Assembly (NCBI GenBank): GCA_965198415.1
Contig: CBDAPN010000032.1
Location: forward strand, 1,364,001 to 1,428,000
Direction of reading: 5' to 3'
DNA: 64,000 nucleotides
Source: Endozoicomonas sp965198415
Lineage (GTDB): Bacteria; Pseudomonadota; Gammaproteobacteria; Pseudomonadales; Endozoicomonadaceae
Part shown: positions 35,126 to 43,420 of the stretch, piece after piece
Layout of the letters: each line of letters starts with the position of its first letter
Numbering within the stretch: position 1 is the first letter of the stretch
The notes under the pieces: model-generated
The model's input: only the letters and a program-made list of their open reading frames with translations
The model's database searches: none
What the model was told of the DNA's origin: nothing
Position numbers and translations under genes: made by a program

Positions 35126-35377
35126 TCAGTCGTTGTTTTGATCATGCTCTCGGGTACGCCTTTGCGTGATTTTCTTTTTTTTCTTTTTTTTTCGGGCTTT
35201 ACGCATATCCAAAGATTTGCTGCTCTCTTGTTCCGGTTTGCTGCGGTCGATGAGAGGGTCTTGCCTTGTTGGGGCTGAATTTGTTTCACCCTCCTTGCCA
35301 CCGGAATGGTTGTCATTATTCTGGTTGTAATCAAGGTTGGAAGGTGACGCCGGATCTACTTTAATGCCAGAACTCAC
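35126..35377 (-). CDS. Small disordered lysine-rich protein
   Basis: 83 aa from GTG 35377, preceded by AAGGAGG at ideal spacing, the strongest sign that it is translated. Composition is polar with no hydrophobic segment: an acidic, Asn/Gly/Ser-rich first half and a run KARKKKKKKKITQRRTRE near the end, which could bind nucleic acid. The poly-A tract that encodes the lysines (about 35168-35191) is prone to slippage, which could frameshift the tail. No family recognised. It sits between cdd and the ubiF-like gene, in the same direction as both. Confidence 0.55.
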   Translation of the reverse strand: MSSGIKVDPASPSNLDYNQNNDNHSGGKEGETNSAPTRQDPLIDRSKPEQESSKSLDMRKARKKKKKKKITQRRTREHDQNND

Positions 35378-35458
35378 AAGAAGCCTCCTTGCTCAAGTTT
35401 TTTTACCCGTGATTGCGTTTGGGTATTTATGCCCTTTAAAGAGCGGGGGAGTATCAGT

Positions 35459-36367
35459 TTATACAACGAAAGAGCGCAGTTTTGCACCCATCTGCAAAGT
35501 AATAGCGGCGGTTAGGCTTTGATGAGATATGGCCGCTTCTTTTTCGATCATCACCGCATCGATAACCTGCCCGTGGGGTTCACAAAGGCTGCTCAGGCGA
35601 AGGTTAATCAGGGCGGATTCCAGTGCCGTCAACCCTGGGTTAAACGCAACATTTTCAGCATATCGACCCACAACGATGCTGCCGTTTTTCATCCGCAGCG
35701 CAATGCCGCAATAGCAGCCAGAATAGGGTGCATAACTGCGATTGGCGGCTTCTGTGGCGGCATTGACCAGAGGGTCGGACTCATCCGGGCTCACCATTGA
35801 CTGGTTGAGCGGACTCATCAGGCAGGTGGTTTGCCCCAAATTAGCCGGGCCAAAAGCGTTGGGTAGCAGCTCTGCCATCTGATAACGGTGGTGCTCATTA
35901 CTGCTCAGCTGGCTGACTACAATATCCATCTGATCGATTTCATTGAGTTCATTCAGGAACTGTCGGCAATGGCCGCAGGGGGCTTCGTTCACCATCAAGC
36001 GCCGAAGCTGCGTCTCGCCGTTGTGCCAGGCATTGCAGACCGCGGCCTGCTCAGCGTGAATGGTCACTTTTAAGGGTTGCTTGGTTATCTCCAGATTGGC
36101 ACCGAAATAGATCGGCCCCTGAGCGCCTGCACGGTAACCTTCAACAATGGCGCCAACCATAAAGTTGGAAATAGGACAGGTGCTCATAGTGGCAGCCAGT
36201 GGCAGCAAGGTTTTTAGCAGGTCTTCCATCGACAGCCCGGTCAGGGCTTTTAGTTCATCAACCTGTTCAGCACTGAGGCTGCCCTGTTGTGGAATTAACT
36301 GCTGCAATACACTGGCAACCTTTGCCGGGAATTCCATTATTTGATCCAGAAAAACCTTGTGGTTCAT
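35459..36367 (-). CDS. cdd: Cytidine deaminase (long, dimeric type)
   Basis: Deaminates cytidine and deoxycytidine to uridine forms in pyrimidine salvage. 302 aa, like the 294-residue E. coli enzyme: N-terminal helical part, catalytic core with TIHAEQAAVCN (zinc His and proton-shuttling Glu) and NEAPCGHCRQFLNE (two zinc Cys), then a second cdd-like domain (AANRSYAPYSGCYCGIAL) that lacks the metal site. GGAG sets ATG 36367. Divergent from murI. The nucleoside transporter at 1.6 kb may supply substrate. Confidence 0.95.
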   Translation of the reverse strand: MNHKVFLDQIMEFPAKVASVLQQLIPQQGSLSAEQVDELKALTGLSMEDLLKTLLPLAATMSTCPISNFMVGAIVEGYRAGAQGPIYFGANLEITKQPLKVTIHAEQAAVCNAWHNGETQLRRLMVNEAPCGHCRQFLNELNEIDQMDIVVSQLSSNEHHRYQMAELLPNAFGPANLGQTTCLMSPLNQSMVSPDESDPLVNAATEAANRSYAPYSGCYCGIALRMKNGSIVVGRYAENVAFNPGLTALESALINLRLSSLCEPHGQVIDAVMIEKEAAISHQSLTAAITLQMGAKLRSFVV

Positions 36368-36574
36368 TGTTTGCTCCAATCACTGGTTTACAATGGATGG
36401 GCTGCTGTTTTTCCTGCAAACGAGTTGTGTTTCTTGCAAGGGGTTAACGCGTATTGCGTCTTTGTCAGACTTTGAAAAACTATGCCAAAAACAATTGTCT
36501 ACTTTTATACGTGCCGACACGACCATATGCAATGTTGTACGGTGTGACTGAGCCGTCTGTTATGGAAGCTTTCA

Positions 36575-37411
36575 GTGAAAAATGAGAAAACAGCCACACC
36601 GGCCAAGCCTGTGGTTATTTTAGACTCCGGCGTTGGCGGCCTGAGCATTTACCGGGAAATAAAAAAAGTGCTGCCAAATACCCCGGTGGTTTACTGCGCG
36701 GATACTCAGGGGTTTCCCTACGGTTCCAGAACTGAGTCGGAAGTTATTGAGCGCACCAGTGGTTGTCTGAGTGCGCTGGCAAAGCGGTTTGACCCGGCGC
36801 TGGCGGTGATCGCCTGCAACACCGCCAGTACGATTTCCCTGCCGCGGGTTCGCTCTGAAGTCAGCTTTGAGGTGGTCGGTGTCGTCCCCGCCATCAAAAC
36901 TGCCAGTGCGATCTCCCAAAACCGCTGTATTGGCCTGTTGGCTACGCCGGGCACGATAGCCCGCAGCTACACCGAGCAGCTGATCAATCAGTTTGCCGGT
37001 GATTGCCATGTGACCCGCGTGGGCTCCAGTGAGCTGGTCATCATGGCGGAGCAACACTTACGCGGTGAAGCATTGGCAGAGCCAGAGCTTAGCCGTATTC
37101 TCGCCCCCTTTCTTGAAGGCGAAAATCAGCCAGATGTTGTTGTGCTTGGCTGCACCCACTTTCCCTTGCTGGGCGACGCACTCAGGCGCATATCGCCACA
37201 CATTCAGTGGATTGATTCCGGCGCTGCGATTGCCCGGCGGGTTAAGAGCATTTTGCCGTCAGAAGAAAACGGTTATGCGCCAGAAAACCTGTTTATGCAT
37301 ACTGGCGCCAGTGGACAAATTAGCAGGCTGATTCCAGCCTTGCGGCAGATGGGGTTTACAGCGTCGTTACCATTACAGGGAATGACTATTCCCGGGCAGC
37401 CGACTGCATAA
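36575..37411 (+). CDS. murI: Glutamate racemase
   Basis: Makes D-glutamate for peptidoglycan. 278 aa. Both catalytic cysteines visible: VIACNTASTISLP and VLGCTHFPLLGDAL, together with ILDSGVGGLSIYREI and YCADTQGFPYGSR. GTG start at 36575 is supported by GGAAG 8 bases upstream; no in-frame ATG is suitable. Divergent from cdd. It ends only 3 bp from the stop of blc on the opposite strand. Confidence 0.96.
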   Translation: MKNEKTATPAKPVVILDSGVGGLSIYREIKKVLPNTPVVYCADTQGFPYGSRTESEVIERTSGCLSALAKRFDPALAVIACNTASTISLPRVRSEVSFEVVGVVPAIKTASAISQNRCIGLLATPGTIARSYTEQLINQFAGDCHVTRVGSSELVIMAEQHLRGEALAEPELSRILAPFLEGENQPDVVVLGCTHFPLLGDALRRISPHIQWIDSGAAIARRVKSILPSEENGYAPENLFMHTGASGQISRLIPALRQMGFTASLPLQGMTIPGQPTA

Positions 37412-37414
37412 AAC

Positions 37415-37981
37415 TTAATCACTGACCGAGGCGGCTGACTGATCTACAAAGATCAATTTTTCAGTATCAAACCCCAGCGCCTTAGCCTTTTGCACAAAGT
37501 GTTCCTGCAGTGCTTCGCTGACCGTTGGGGTTCGAGCCAGCAGCCACAGGTAGTCGCGGTTGTTACCGGCGATGAAGGCATACTGATAGTTCGGGTCCAG
37601 TTCAAAAATCACATAAGAACCGTAAAACGGCCCAAAGAAAGAGACCTTCAGATACCCCTCGTCGCTGCCTCTAACAAACTGGGCTCTGCCTTCTGCCTGA
37701 CTTCGTACAGCATCTTTTGCCGAATAACCGGAGTTAATGACCCGAATGCTACCGTCGTCGTTAAGCGAGTATTCGGCAAAGACACGGCTCAATCCCCGCT
37801 CAAAACGATGATCTAGCCGGGCAATTTCATACCATTTGCCCAGATAGCGATTCACATCAAACGGTTTCACCGGCGTGATGCCCTCGGGTAACCCTGTGCA
37901 GCCAGTTAGCAGTGTTGTTAAGAAGACCATCATAGCGGCTCGAATGATTGCTGTTATGTTGTAAGTTAGCTTTTTTTGCAT
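37415..37981 (-). CDS. blc: Outer-membrane lipocalin Blc
   Basis: 188 aa lipoprotein: signal sequence ending TLLTGC, lipobox Cys 28 followed by Thr, so sorting to the outer membrane is expected. Lipocalin signature VNRYLGKWYEIARLDHRFERG, then RVFAEYSL and a C-terminal LDPNYQYAFIAGNNRDYLWLLAR. Blc binds lysophospholipids or fatty acids in E. coli. GGGGAG lies 8 bases before ATG 37981. It is divergent from the DASH cryptochrome gene by 92 bp. Confidence 0.95.
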   Translation of the reverse strand: MQKKLTYNITAIIRAAMMVFLTTLLTGCTGLPEGITPVKPFDVNRYLGKWYEIARLDHRFERGLSRVFAEYSLNDDGSIRVINSGYSAKDAVRSQAEGRAQFVRGSDEGYLKVSFFGPFYGSYVIFELDPNYQYAFIAGNNRDYLWLLARTPTVSEALQEHFVQKAKALGFDTEKLIFVDQSAASVSD

Positions 37982-38073
37982 GCTCAGTGCTCCCCAGAAA
38001 AAATCTCATCTAATCATTGCATGTTTTGAGTTACTTTACGTATATAGCTGTTCACTCAACCGGAGGGCTCCTA

Positions 38074-39387
38074 TTGGCCAACATCACCCTTTTTGTTTTT
38101 ACCAACGACCTGCGGCTGAGCGATAACCGGGCATTGCAGGCAGCTGCCAACAGTAGCCAGCAGCTGTTGTGCCTGTATTGTGTGGACCCGGCCTGGTTCA
38201 AGCCCGGGCGCTACCAGTCAAAGGTGATGGGCGAACACCGTTGGCGCTTTTTGCGAGAGAGCCTGCACTGTCTGGAATCAAAGCTGGCAAAGCGTCAGCA
38301 GAAATTACTGATCCGATTTCAAAAACCGGCTCAGGCTATCGAGCAATTAGTGCAGGCGCACGGGATTAAAACCGTTTATCGCAGTCGTAATGTTGGGTTT
38401 CAGGAAATCCGCTATTGGCAAGGTCTGCAGCGGCGGCTGCCCGCAGTCAGCTTTAACGAAGTGACCACTGCAACCTTGTTTGACCAGAAGGACTTGCCCT
38501 TTACAGACCTACCCGCCACCTTCACCAAGTTTCGCAAACAAGTGGAGCACTTGCCCCTTGAAGAACCGCTTACCACGCCAGACATCTTGCCCCGCCCCAT
38601 GGCCGGGCTGAATTACGCCAACGACCCACTGCCCAGTGTCGTTAAAAAGAAAACCCCTTTTCAGGGTGGTGAAGACACTGGCGCTAGTTTGTTGCAGACA
38701 TACTTTTCAACGCTGCAACCGTCGACCTACAAAGAAACGCGAAACGCACTGCAAGGCTGGGAAAACTCAACCAAACTCTCGGCATGGCTGGCCCATGGCT
38801 GCCTTTCTGCCCGGCAAGTTGCCCATGCGCTTGGGCATTATGAAGCGATGATCAAAGCCAATGAATCCACTTACTGGATATTATTCGAGCTGTTATGGCG
38901 TGAGTACTTTCAATGGTACGCCCTTGAGCATGGCGTGCGCTTGTTCGCCCCCGGTGGCATAAAGAATGGGCCAAAGCGTTGCTGTTTTTACCCTGAGCGT
39001 TTTCAAAAGTGGTGCGCCGGAAATACACCCTGGCCGATTGTTAACGCCTGCATGAAAGAGTTGCAGGCCACCGGCTATCTTTCCAACCGTGGGCGGCAGC
39101 TGGTGGCGAGTTGTTTTATCCACGAACTGGGGATGGACTGGCGTTATGGTGCGGCCTGGTTTGAGCAACAACTGGTTGATTACGACGTGGGAAGCAACTG
39201 GGGAAACTGGCAGTACCTGGCAGGCGTAGGGGCCGACCCAAGGGGCTGTCGCCATTTTGACCTGCAAAAACAGACCCAACAGTACGACCCGCTCGGGCGC
39301 TACATTAAGGAATGGGGGGGCGAGAAAACCCAACCGCTCGACAGCGTCGATGCAGCGGACTGGCCCATCATGCCAACACAGCCTTGA
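38074..39387 (+). CDS. DASH-type cryptochrome/photolyase
   Basis: 437 aa flavoprotein. N-terminal antenna-binding fold (NITLFVFTNDLRLSDNRAL) and C-terminal FAD domain with YKETRNALQGWENSTKLSAWLAHGCLSAR, LLWREYFQWYALEHG, NRGRQLVASCFIHELGMDWRYGA and DYDVGSNWGNWQYLAGVG. The ETRN and WREYFQW text fits the DASH class, which repairs CPDs in single-stranded or looped DNA. TTG at 38074 is chosen as start because GGAGG sits 7 bases before it and the protein then begins as in the family; the frame upstream is not family-like. First gene of a three-gene light-response operon. Confidence 0.92.
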   Translation: MANITLFVFTNDLRLSDNRALQAAANSSQQLLCLYCVDPAWFKPGRYQSKVMGEHRWRFLRESLHCLESKLAKRQQKLLIRFQKPAQAIEQLVQAHGIKTVYRSRNVGFQEIRYWQGLQRRLPAVSFNEVTTATLFDQKDLPFTDLPATFTKFRKQVEHLPLEEPLTTPDILPRPMAGLNYANDPLPSVVKKKTPFQGGEDTGASLLQTYFSTLQPSTYKETRNALQGWENSTKLSAWLAHGCLSARQVAHALGHYEAMIKANESTYWILFELLWREYFQWYALEHGVRLFAPGGIKNGPKRCCFYPERFQKWCAGNTPWPIVNACMKELQATGYLSNRGRQLVASCFIHELGMDWRYGAAWFEQQLVDYDVGSNWGNWQYLAGVGADPRGCRHFDLQKQTQQYDPLGRYIKEWGGEKTQPLDSVDAADWPIMPTQP

Positions 39388-39436
39388 GCACCAAATAAAC
39401 CTACTGGAAAAGCTGAACGAACAACCGGGCGACTTT

Positions 39437-39619
39437 ATGAAATCTTCCAGAAAAAAAAGTGCTGAACAGAAGATTGATCGCTCTGCCCAAAAAGAGTGTG
39501 TCGTCTGTCATCGCCCTTTTTCATGGCGTAAAAAGTGGGAACGCTGCTGGGAAGAGGTGCGCTACTGCTCAAAACGTTGCCAGTCACAACGGAATCGGAT
39601 TCCAAATGAAAAGAGCTAA
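39437..39619 (+). CDS. DUF2256 zinc-ribbon-like mini-protein
   Basis: 60 aa. Contains the DUF2256 core: CVVCHRPFSWRKKW followed by VRYCSKRCQ, i.e. two CxxC-like pairs probably binding zinc, with a basic N-terminus. Start at ATG 39437 gives the family length; a longer frame from 39257 only extends back over the cryptochrome gene. Its end overlaps the FeS photolyase start by 14 bp, so the two are translationally coupled. DUF2256 genes are often found beside photolyase-related genes; a role in DNA binding or maturation is inferred, not known. Confidence 0.85.
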   Translation: MKSSRKKSAEQKIDRSAQKECVVCHRPFSWRKKWERCWEEVRYCSKRCQSQRNRIPNEKS

Positions 39620-41168
39620 CCAACAGTTCACCAAACTCCGGCTTATATTGGGCGATCAGCTCAATGCCCGCCACAGCTGGTTCAGCGAACAAGATGAGCA
39701 GTGCCTGTATGTGATGGCGGAGCTGCTGCAGGAGACCGCTTATGTAAAACATCATGTGCAGAAAATCTGCGGTTTCTTTCTGGCCATGGAGCAGTTTGCT
39801 AAAGCGTTGCAAAAAGCCGGGCATCAGGTTTTGCATTTAACGCTGGATGAAAGCAATGAATTTAAAGACCTTCCGGCACTGATACAGCACCTGTGCCAAC
39901 GCCACCGCGTCGGCTATTTTGAATACCAGCGCCCGGATGAGTACCGTTTGCTGGAACAGTTAAGAAACCTTCAGCCAGGCAATAACATTGAAACAACGGA
40001 ATGGGACACAGAGCACTTTCTGGTCCCTTTTGCAGCACTGCCAAAGCGATTTAAGCAAGGTAAGCCCGGCAGAATGGAAACGTTCTACCGCAAAATGCGC
40101 GTTGAGCATCACATCTTGCTAACGGAAGATGGTCAGCCCGAAGGTGGACAGTGGAATTATGACCAGCAAAATCGCAGCAAACTCAAACCAGCCGACCTTG
40201 AAAAAATCCCCGCCCCACTGCTATTTGCCACGCCAACCAAGCCAGTGCTCGAACGTTTACAGCGCCACGGGGTAAAAAGCTTTGGTGACATAGGCAGCCA
40301 TCTGTTGTGGCCGGTAACCCGACAACAAGCACTCAAGTTGCTGGACTATTTTTGCACCCACTGCTTGCCACACTTTGGTCAGTTTCAGGATGCGATGACG
40401 GCTCGCAGCCAGCACCAATGGAGCCTCTACCATTCGCGGCTCTCCTTTGCCCTAAACACCAAAATGCTGCACCCAAAACAGTTAATTGATAAGGCGATAA
40501 AAACCTGGCGTGCCAATGCAGAGCAAATTTCGCTGGCGCAAATTGAAGGCTTTGTACGGCAGATACTCGGATGGCGTGAGTACATCCGCGGCGTTTACTG
40601 GAGCAACATGCCAGAATACAAAGCCATGAATTTCTTCGCTGCCAACCGGCAATTGCCCTCATGGTTCTGGAATGGGCAGACCAAGATGAACTGCATGCAT
40701 CAGGCCATAAGCCAATCGTTGCAATACGCTTACGCCCATCATATTCAGCGCTTGATGATCACGGGTAATTTCTGCCTGCTTGCCGGTATAGACCCCACTC
40801 AGGTGGATGAGTGGTATTTAGGTATTTATATGGATGCCATTGAGTGGGTAGAGCTGCCCAATACCCGGGGAATGTCACAGTATGGCGATGGCGGCATGGT
40901 AGCCTCAAAACCTTATGCCGGAAGCGGTAACTACGTCCAGAAAATGAGCGACTATTGCAACGATTGCGCTTATAAAGTGAAAGAAAAAACCTCAGCAGAC
41001 GCCTGCCCATTGAACAGTTTGTACTGGCAGTTTATGGAACAGCATCGTGAGCATTTACAGAAAAACCCACGCACTTCTATGGTGTTCAGAGGCTGGGACA
41101 AACGCCAAGATAAAGAGGCGCTACTCAAGCGAGCAAAGTGGTGTGTTGAGCACCTAGAGCAGCTTTGA
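39606..41168 (+). CDS. Iron-sulfur (6-4) photolyase, DPRP/FeS-BCP class
   Basis: 520 aa. Deoxyribodipyrimidine photolyase-related family (PhrB of Agrobacterium), which repairs (6-4) photoproducts using FAD, a lumazine antenna and a 4Fe-4S cluster. N-terminus LRLILGDQLNARHSWF; FAD domain WSLYHSRLSFALNTKMLHP, GWREYIRGVYWSNMP, and MITGNFCLLAGIDPTQVDEWY. The four cluster cysteines are visible as KMNCMHQ, YCNDC and ACPLN. ATG 39606 is the family start. Last gene of the DASH-DUF2256-PhrB-like operon; no terminator recognised after it. Confidence 0.93.
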   Translation: MKRANQQFTKLRLILGDQLNARHSWFSEQDEQCLYVMAELLQETAYVKHHVQKICGFFLAMEQFAKALQKAGHQVLHLTLDESNEFKDLPALIQHLCQRHRVGYFEYQRPDEYRLLEQLRNLQPGNNIETTEWDTEHFLVPFAALPKRFKQGKPGRMETFYRKMRVEHHILLTEDGQPEGGQWNYDQQNRSKLKPADLEKIPAPLLFATPTKPVLERLQRHGVKSFGDIGSHLLWPVTRQQALKLLDYFCTHCLPHFGQFQDAMTARSQHQWSLYHSRLSFALNTKMLHPKQLIDKAIKTWRANAEQISLAQIEGFVRQILGWREYIRGVYWSNMPEYKAMNFFAANRQLPSWFWNGQTKMNCMHQAISQSLQYAYAHHIQRLMITGNFCLLAGIDPTQVDEWYLGIYMDAIEWVELPNTRGMSQYGDGGMVASKPYAGSGNYVQKMSDYCNDCAYKVKEKTSADACPLNSLYWQFMEQHREHLQKNPRTSMVFRGWDKRQDKEALLKRAKWCVEHLEQL

Positions 41169-41409
41169 GAACAACACGAAATACATTCCATTACAGCACT
41201 CTGCTCTAAACCATCAAAACACTCCTGATCTTACTGGCGGGCGTGGCGTGTTTACATATGGCATAAAAGACATTTCTTTAAAATGTATTGAATAAGATGT
41301 TTGGGTCAGTTGGTTTGCTCAGCTTATTGCTATTTTGACTACGACATTTTGTTCCACTATTTTTAATGCGTATTCAACCTTGGCAACTTTTACTTGAGGA
41401 GTACAGTTA

Positions 41410-41871
41410 ATGAGGTACAGAATATCGCCAATTACCACCGTTTTATGCTTTCTTATATTTGCCCAAAACCTTAAAGCCACTCAATTTGAGATAACAAATG
41501 AAACACTGCACAATGCGCACGTAGAGCTTATTCAAACATGCACGGTGACATACAACTTTAATCACCAACCTAAAATCACTACCAATGCAGAGATTGATCT
41601 TGCCCCGACGGCTTCAAGCGGTGTGTTTAACATTCTAAGTGGAGCAAAATTGCTGGGTTCAACGGCTTGCGATACTAATACCAACTTTGCCTCAATAAAC
41701 ATCTATGTGAAAGACAATAAGGGTAATAAGCACCAAGGGGGCGTAGTCTGGGCGATGAATCCTGTTTTTAAAACAGAACCGAAATTGTATGTTTATAACC
41801 CATCACGATTCTTGTCCGTAGATTATGATAAAGAAAATAAGGTGCAGCGGTTAAAACTATCTTTTAATTAA
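41410..41871 (+). CDS. Hypothetical secreted protein
   Basis: 153 aa, not recognised. Signal peptide MRYRISPITTVLCFLIFAQNLKA, cleaved near residue 23. The mature part is beta-rich, polar, with two cysteines (QTCTVTY and TACDTN) that may pair, and many Asn/Lys. GAGGAGTACAG precedes ATG 41410. Isolated by AT-rich gaps of 241 and 243 bp, in which I see no further genes. Confidence 0.65.
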   Translation: MRYRISPITTVLCFLIFAQNLKATQFEITNETLHNAHVELIQTCTVTYNFNHQPKITTNAEIDLAPTASSGVFNILSGAKLLGSTACDTNTNFASINIYVKDNKGNKHQGGVVWAMNPVFKTEPKLYVYNPSRFLSVDYDKENKVQRLKLSFN

Positions 41872-42114
41872 AACAAGGTAAAACCCGGGAAATAATGAAC
41901 ATAAATATCCAAGTTTTCATATGATTAAATTCTAACTTGCTTGTGTCGTTTGAAAGAATATTCTCTTACAGCGCCTTAACAGAGAATGACTGAGCAAAGC
42001 ACTATGAGATCAATTAACATCAGTTACAAAGCTATTACACAAGAGTGCTGGCTATGCCTTAAGGGAGTTGCTATAACGAGGCTCAATTAAGCAGCTACAA
42101 CGGATCAGAAACCC

Positions 42115-42777
42115 ATGCCAAACCTCAATCATTTACTTGAAAACAATAGCCAGTGGTCTAAATCCATTCGTGAAAAAAGGCCAGATTTTTTCGAAAAACT
42201 CTCAGAACAGCAGGCGCCTAAATATTTATGGATCGGCTGCGCCGACAGTCGTGTGCCCGCCAACGATATTGTCGGGTTACTGCCGGGTGAACTCTTTGTA
42301 CACCGCAATGTTGCTAATGTGGTGGTGCATTCCGACCTAAACTGCCTCTCCGTACTACAGTTTGCCGTAGACTTTTTAAAAGTTGAGCACATTATCGTCA
42401 CCGGCCACTACGGTTGCGGCGGTGTGCGCGAAGCAATGAACAACTCAAAGCTCGGGCTGATCGACAACTGGCTGAGACACGTTCAAGACGTCAAGAAAAA
42501 ACACACCGAACTGCTCAACAGCCTTGACAGTGACGACGAACAATTTCAGATCATGTGTGAGCTTAACGTGCTGGAGCAAGTACTTAACGTCTGCCAAACC
42601 ACCGTTGTGCAAGACGCCTGGGATCGTGGGCAAAAGCTTGCTGTACACAGCTGGGTATATGGCCTGAAAGACGGCCTGGTACGAGATCTGGGGCTAAGCG
42701 TCACCTCCAACGACGACATTGAAGCCAAATACCCCCGAGCACTTGAGCAACTTACCCACAAACCTGCTGATGCTTAA
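42115..42777 (+). CDS. can: Beta-class carbonic anhydrase
   Basis: Hydrates CO2 to bicarbonate. 220 aa, as in E. coli Can. Zinc ligands Cys42 and Asp44 in IGCADSRVP, His ~98 and Cys ~101 in VTGHYGCGGV. NSKLGLIDNWLRHVQDV and VHSWVYGLKDGLVRDLG are typical of the E. coli-like clade. Bicarbonate supports carboxylases; no partner is in the window. Converges on ridA. Confidence 0.96.
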   Translation: MPNLNHLLENNSQWSKSIREKRPDFFEKLSEQQAPKYLWIGCADSRVPANDIVGLLPGELFVHRNVANVVVHSDLNCLSVLQFAVDFLKVEHIIVTGHYGCGGVREAMNNSKLGLIDNWLRHVQDVKKKHTELLNSLDSDDEQFQIMCELNVLEQVLNVCQTTVVQDAWDRGQKLAVHSWVYGLKDGLVRDLGLSVTSNDDIEAKYPRALEQLTHKPADA

Positions 42778-42812
42778 CGTGGATTCAAAAAAACAGCAAA
42801 GGTGCTGGTTTT

Positions 42813-42841
42813 GCGAAGGAGAAATGAATTTTCACCTTCGC
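42813..42841. terminator. Hairpin between convergent can and ridA
   Basis: GCGAAGG (42813-42819) pairs with CCTTCGC (42835-42841), and the pairing continues inward through AGAAA/TTTTCA with one mismatch, giving ~12 bp around a TGAA loop. It lies in the 80-bp gap between convergent stops; likely a bidirectional terminator though T-runs are short. Confidence 0.55.
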
Positions 42842-42857
42842 GAAAATTACAAAAGCA

Positions 42858-43244
42858 CTACTTCAATTCAAGAATCGCCTCAACCTCCACCGGAACACCT
42901 TTTGGCAGCTCTTTTACACCAATCGCCGCTCTGGCTGGATACGGCTGCTGAAAGAATTCAGCCATAACTTCATTTACTTCAGCAAAATTGCTCATATCAG
43001 TAAGAAAAATGGTCACCTTGGCAGCGTCATCGAGGTCACCACCAGCAGCCTTGGCGATGGCTTTGAGGTTTTCAAAACACAGTCGGGTTTTCTCTTTGAA
43101 GCTTCCGTCTAAAAGCTCCATGGTCTCAGCTACCAAGGGAATCTGACCGGAAATATAAACCGTAGTACCTGATTTTACCGCCTGAGAATATGTCCCGATG
43201 GCTTTGGGTGCATCATCGGTATTAATTGTCTGTCTGTTGCTCAT
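42858..43244 (-). CDS. ridA: RidA family enamine/imine deaminase
   Basis: Clears reactive 2-aminoacrylate and other enamines made by PLP enzymes. 128 aa. Signatures: APKAIGTYSQAVKSGTTVYISGQIPL, ENLKAIAKAAGGDLDDAAKVTIFLTDM, and YPARAAIGVKELPKGVPVEVEAIL with the conserved Arg ~105 and Glu ~120. Downstream of spoT on the same strand (176 bp), a neighbour order common in gammaproteobacteria, but a terminator lies between. Confidence 0.96.
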   Translation of the reverse strand: MSNRQTINTDDAPKAIGTYSQAVKSGTTVYISGQIPLVAETMELLDGSFKEKTRLCFENLKAIAKAAGGDLDDAAKVTIFLTDMSNFAEVNEVMAEFFQQPYPARAAIGVKELPKGVPVEVEAILELK

Positions 43245-43261
43245 AAATTTCTCACTTATAA

Positions 43262-43300
43262 CAAAAAGTAAAATGCCTGTAGGATCAACCTTCAGGCATT
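43262..43300 (-). terminator. Rho-independent terminator after spoT
   Basis: On the plus strand AATGCCTG-T-AGG (43272-43283) pairs with CCT-T-CAGGCATT (43289-43300) around a 5-base loop. Read on the minus strand it is followed by TTACTTTTTG. It ends the rpoZ-spoT transcript before ridA. Confidence 0.75.
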
Positions 43301-43420
43301 ATGAATAGCGGTTAAACTGCTCTTTTCAAGGTTTGATGGAAAATCAATCACACAGTTACCATGCACACCCAGATTATTGACTATCTTTTTTATTCGTCAC
43401 AACGTTTCATTGCGCACCCT

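Noticed and set aside
37982..38073. LexA box before the photolyase operon
   Set aside because: No CTG(T)-N8-(A)CAG palindrome is present; SOS control is not supported.
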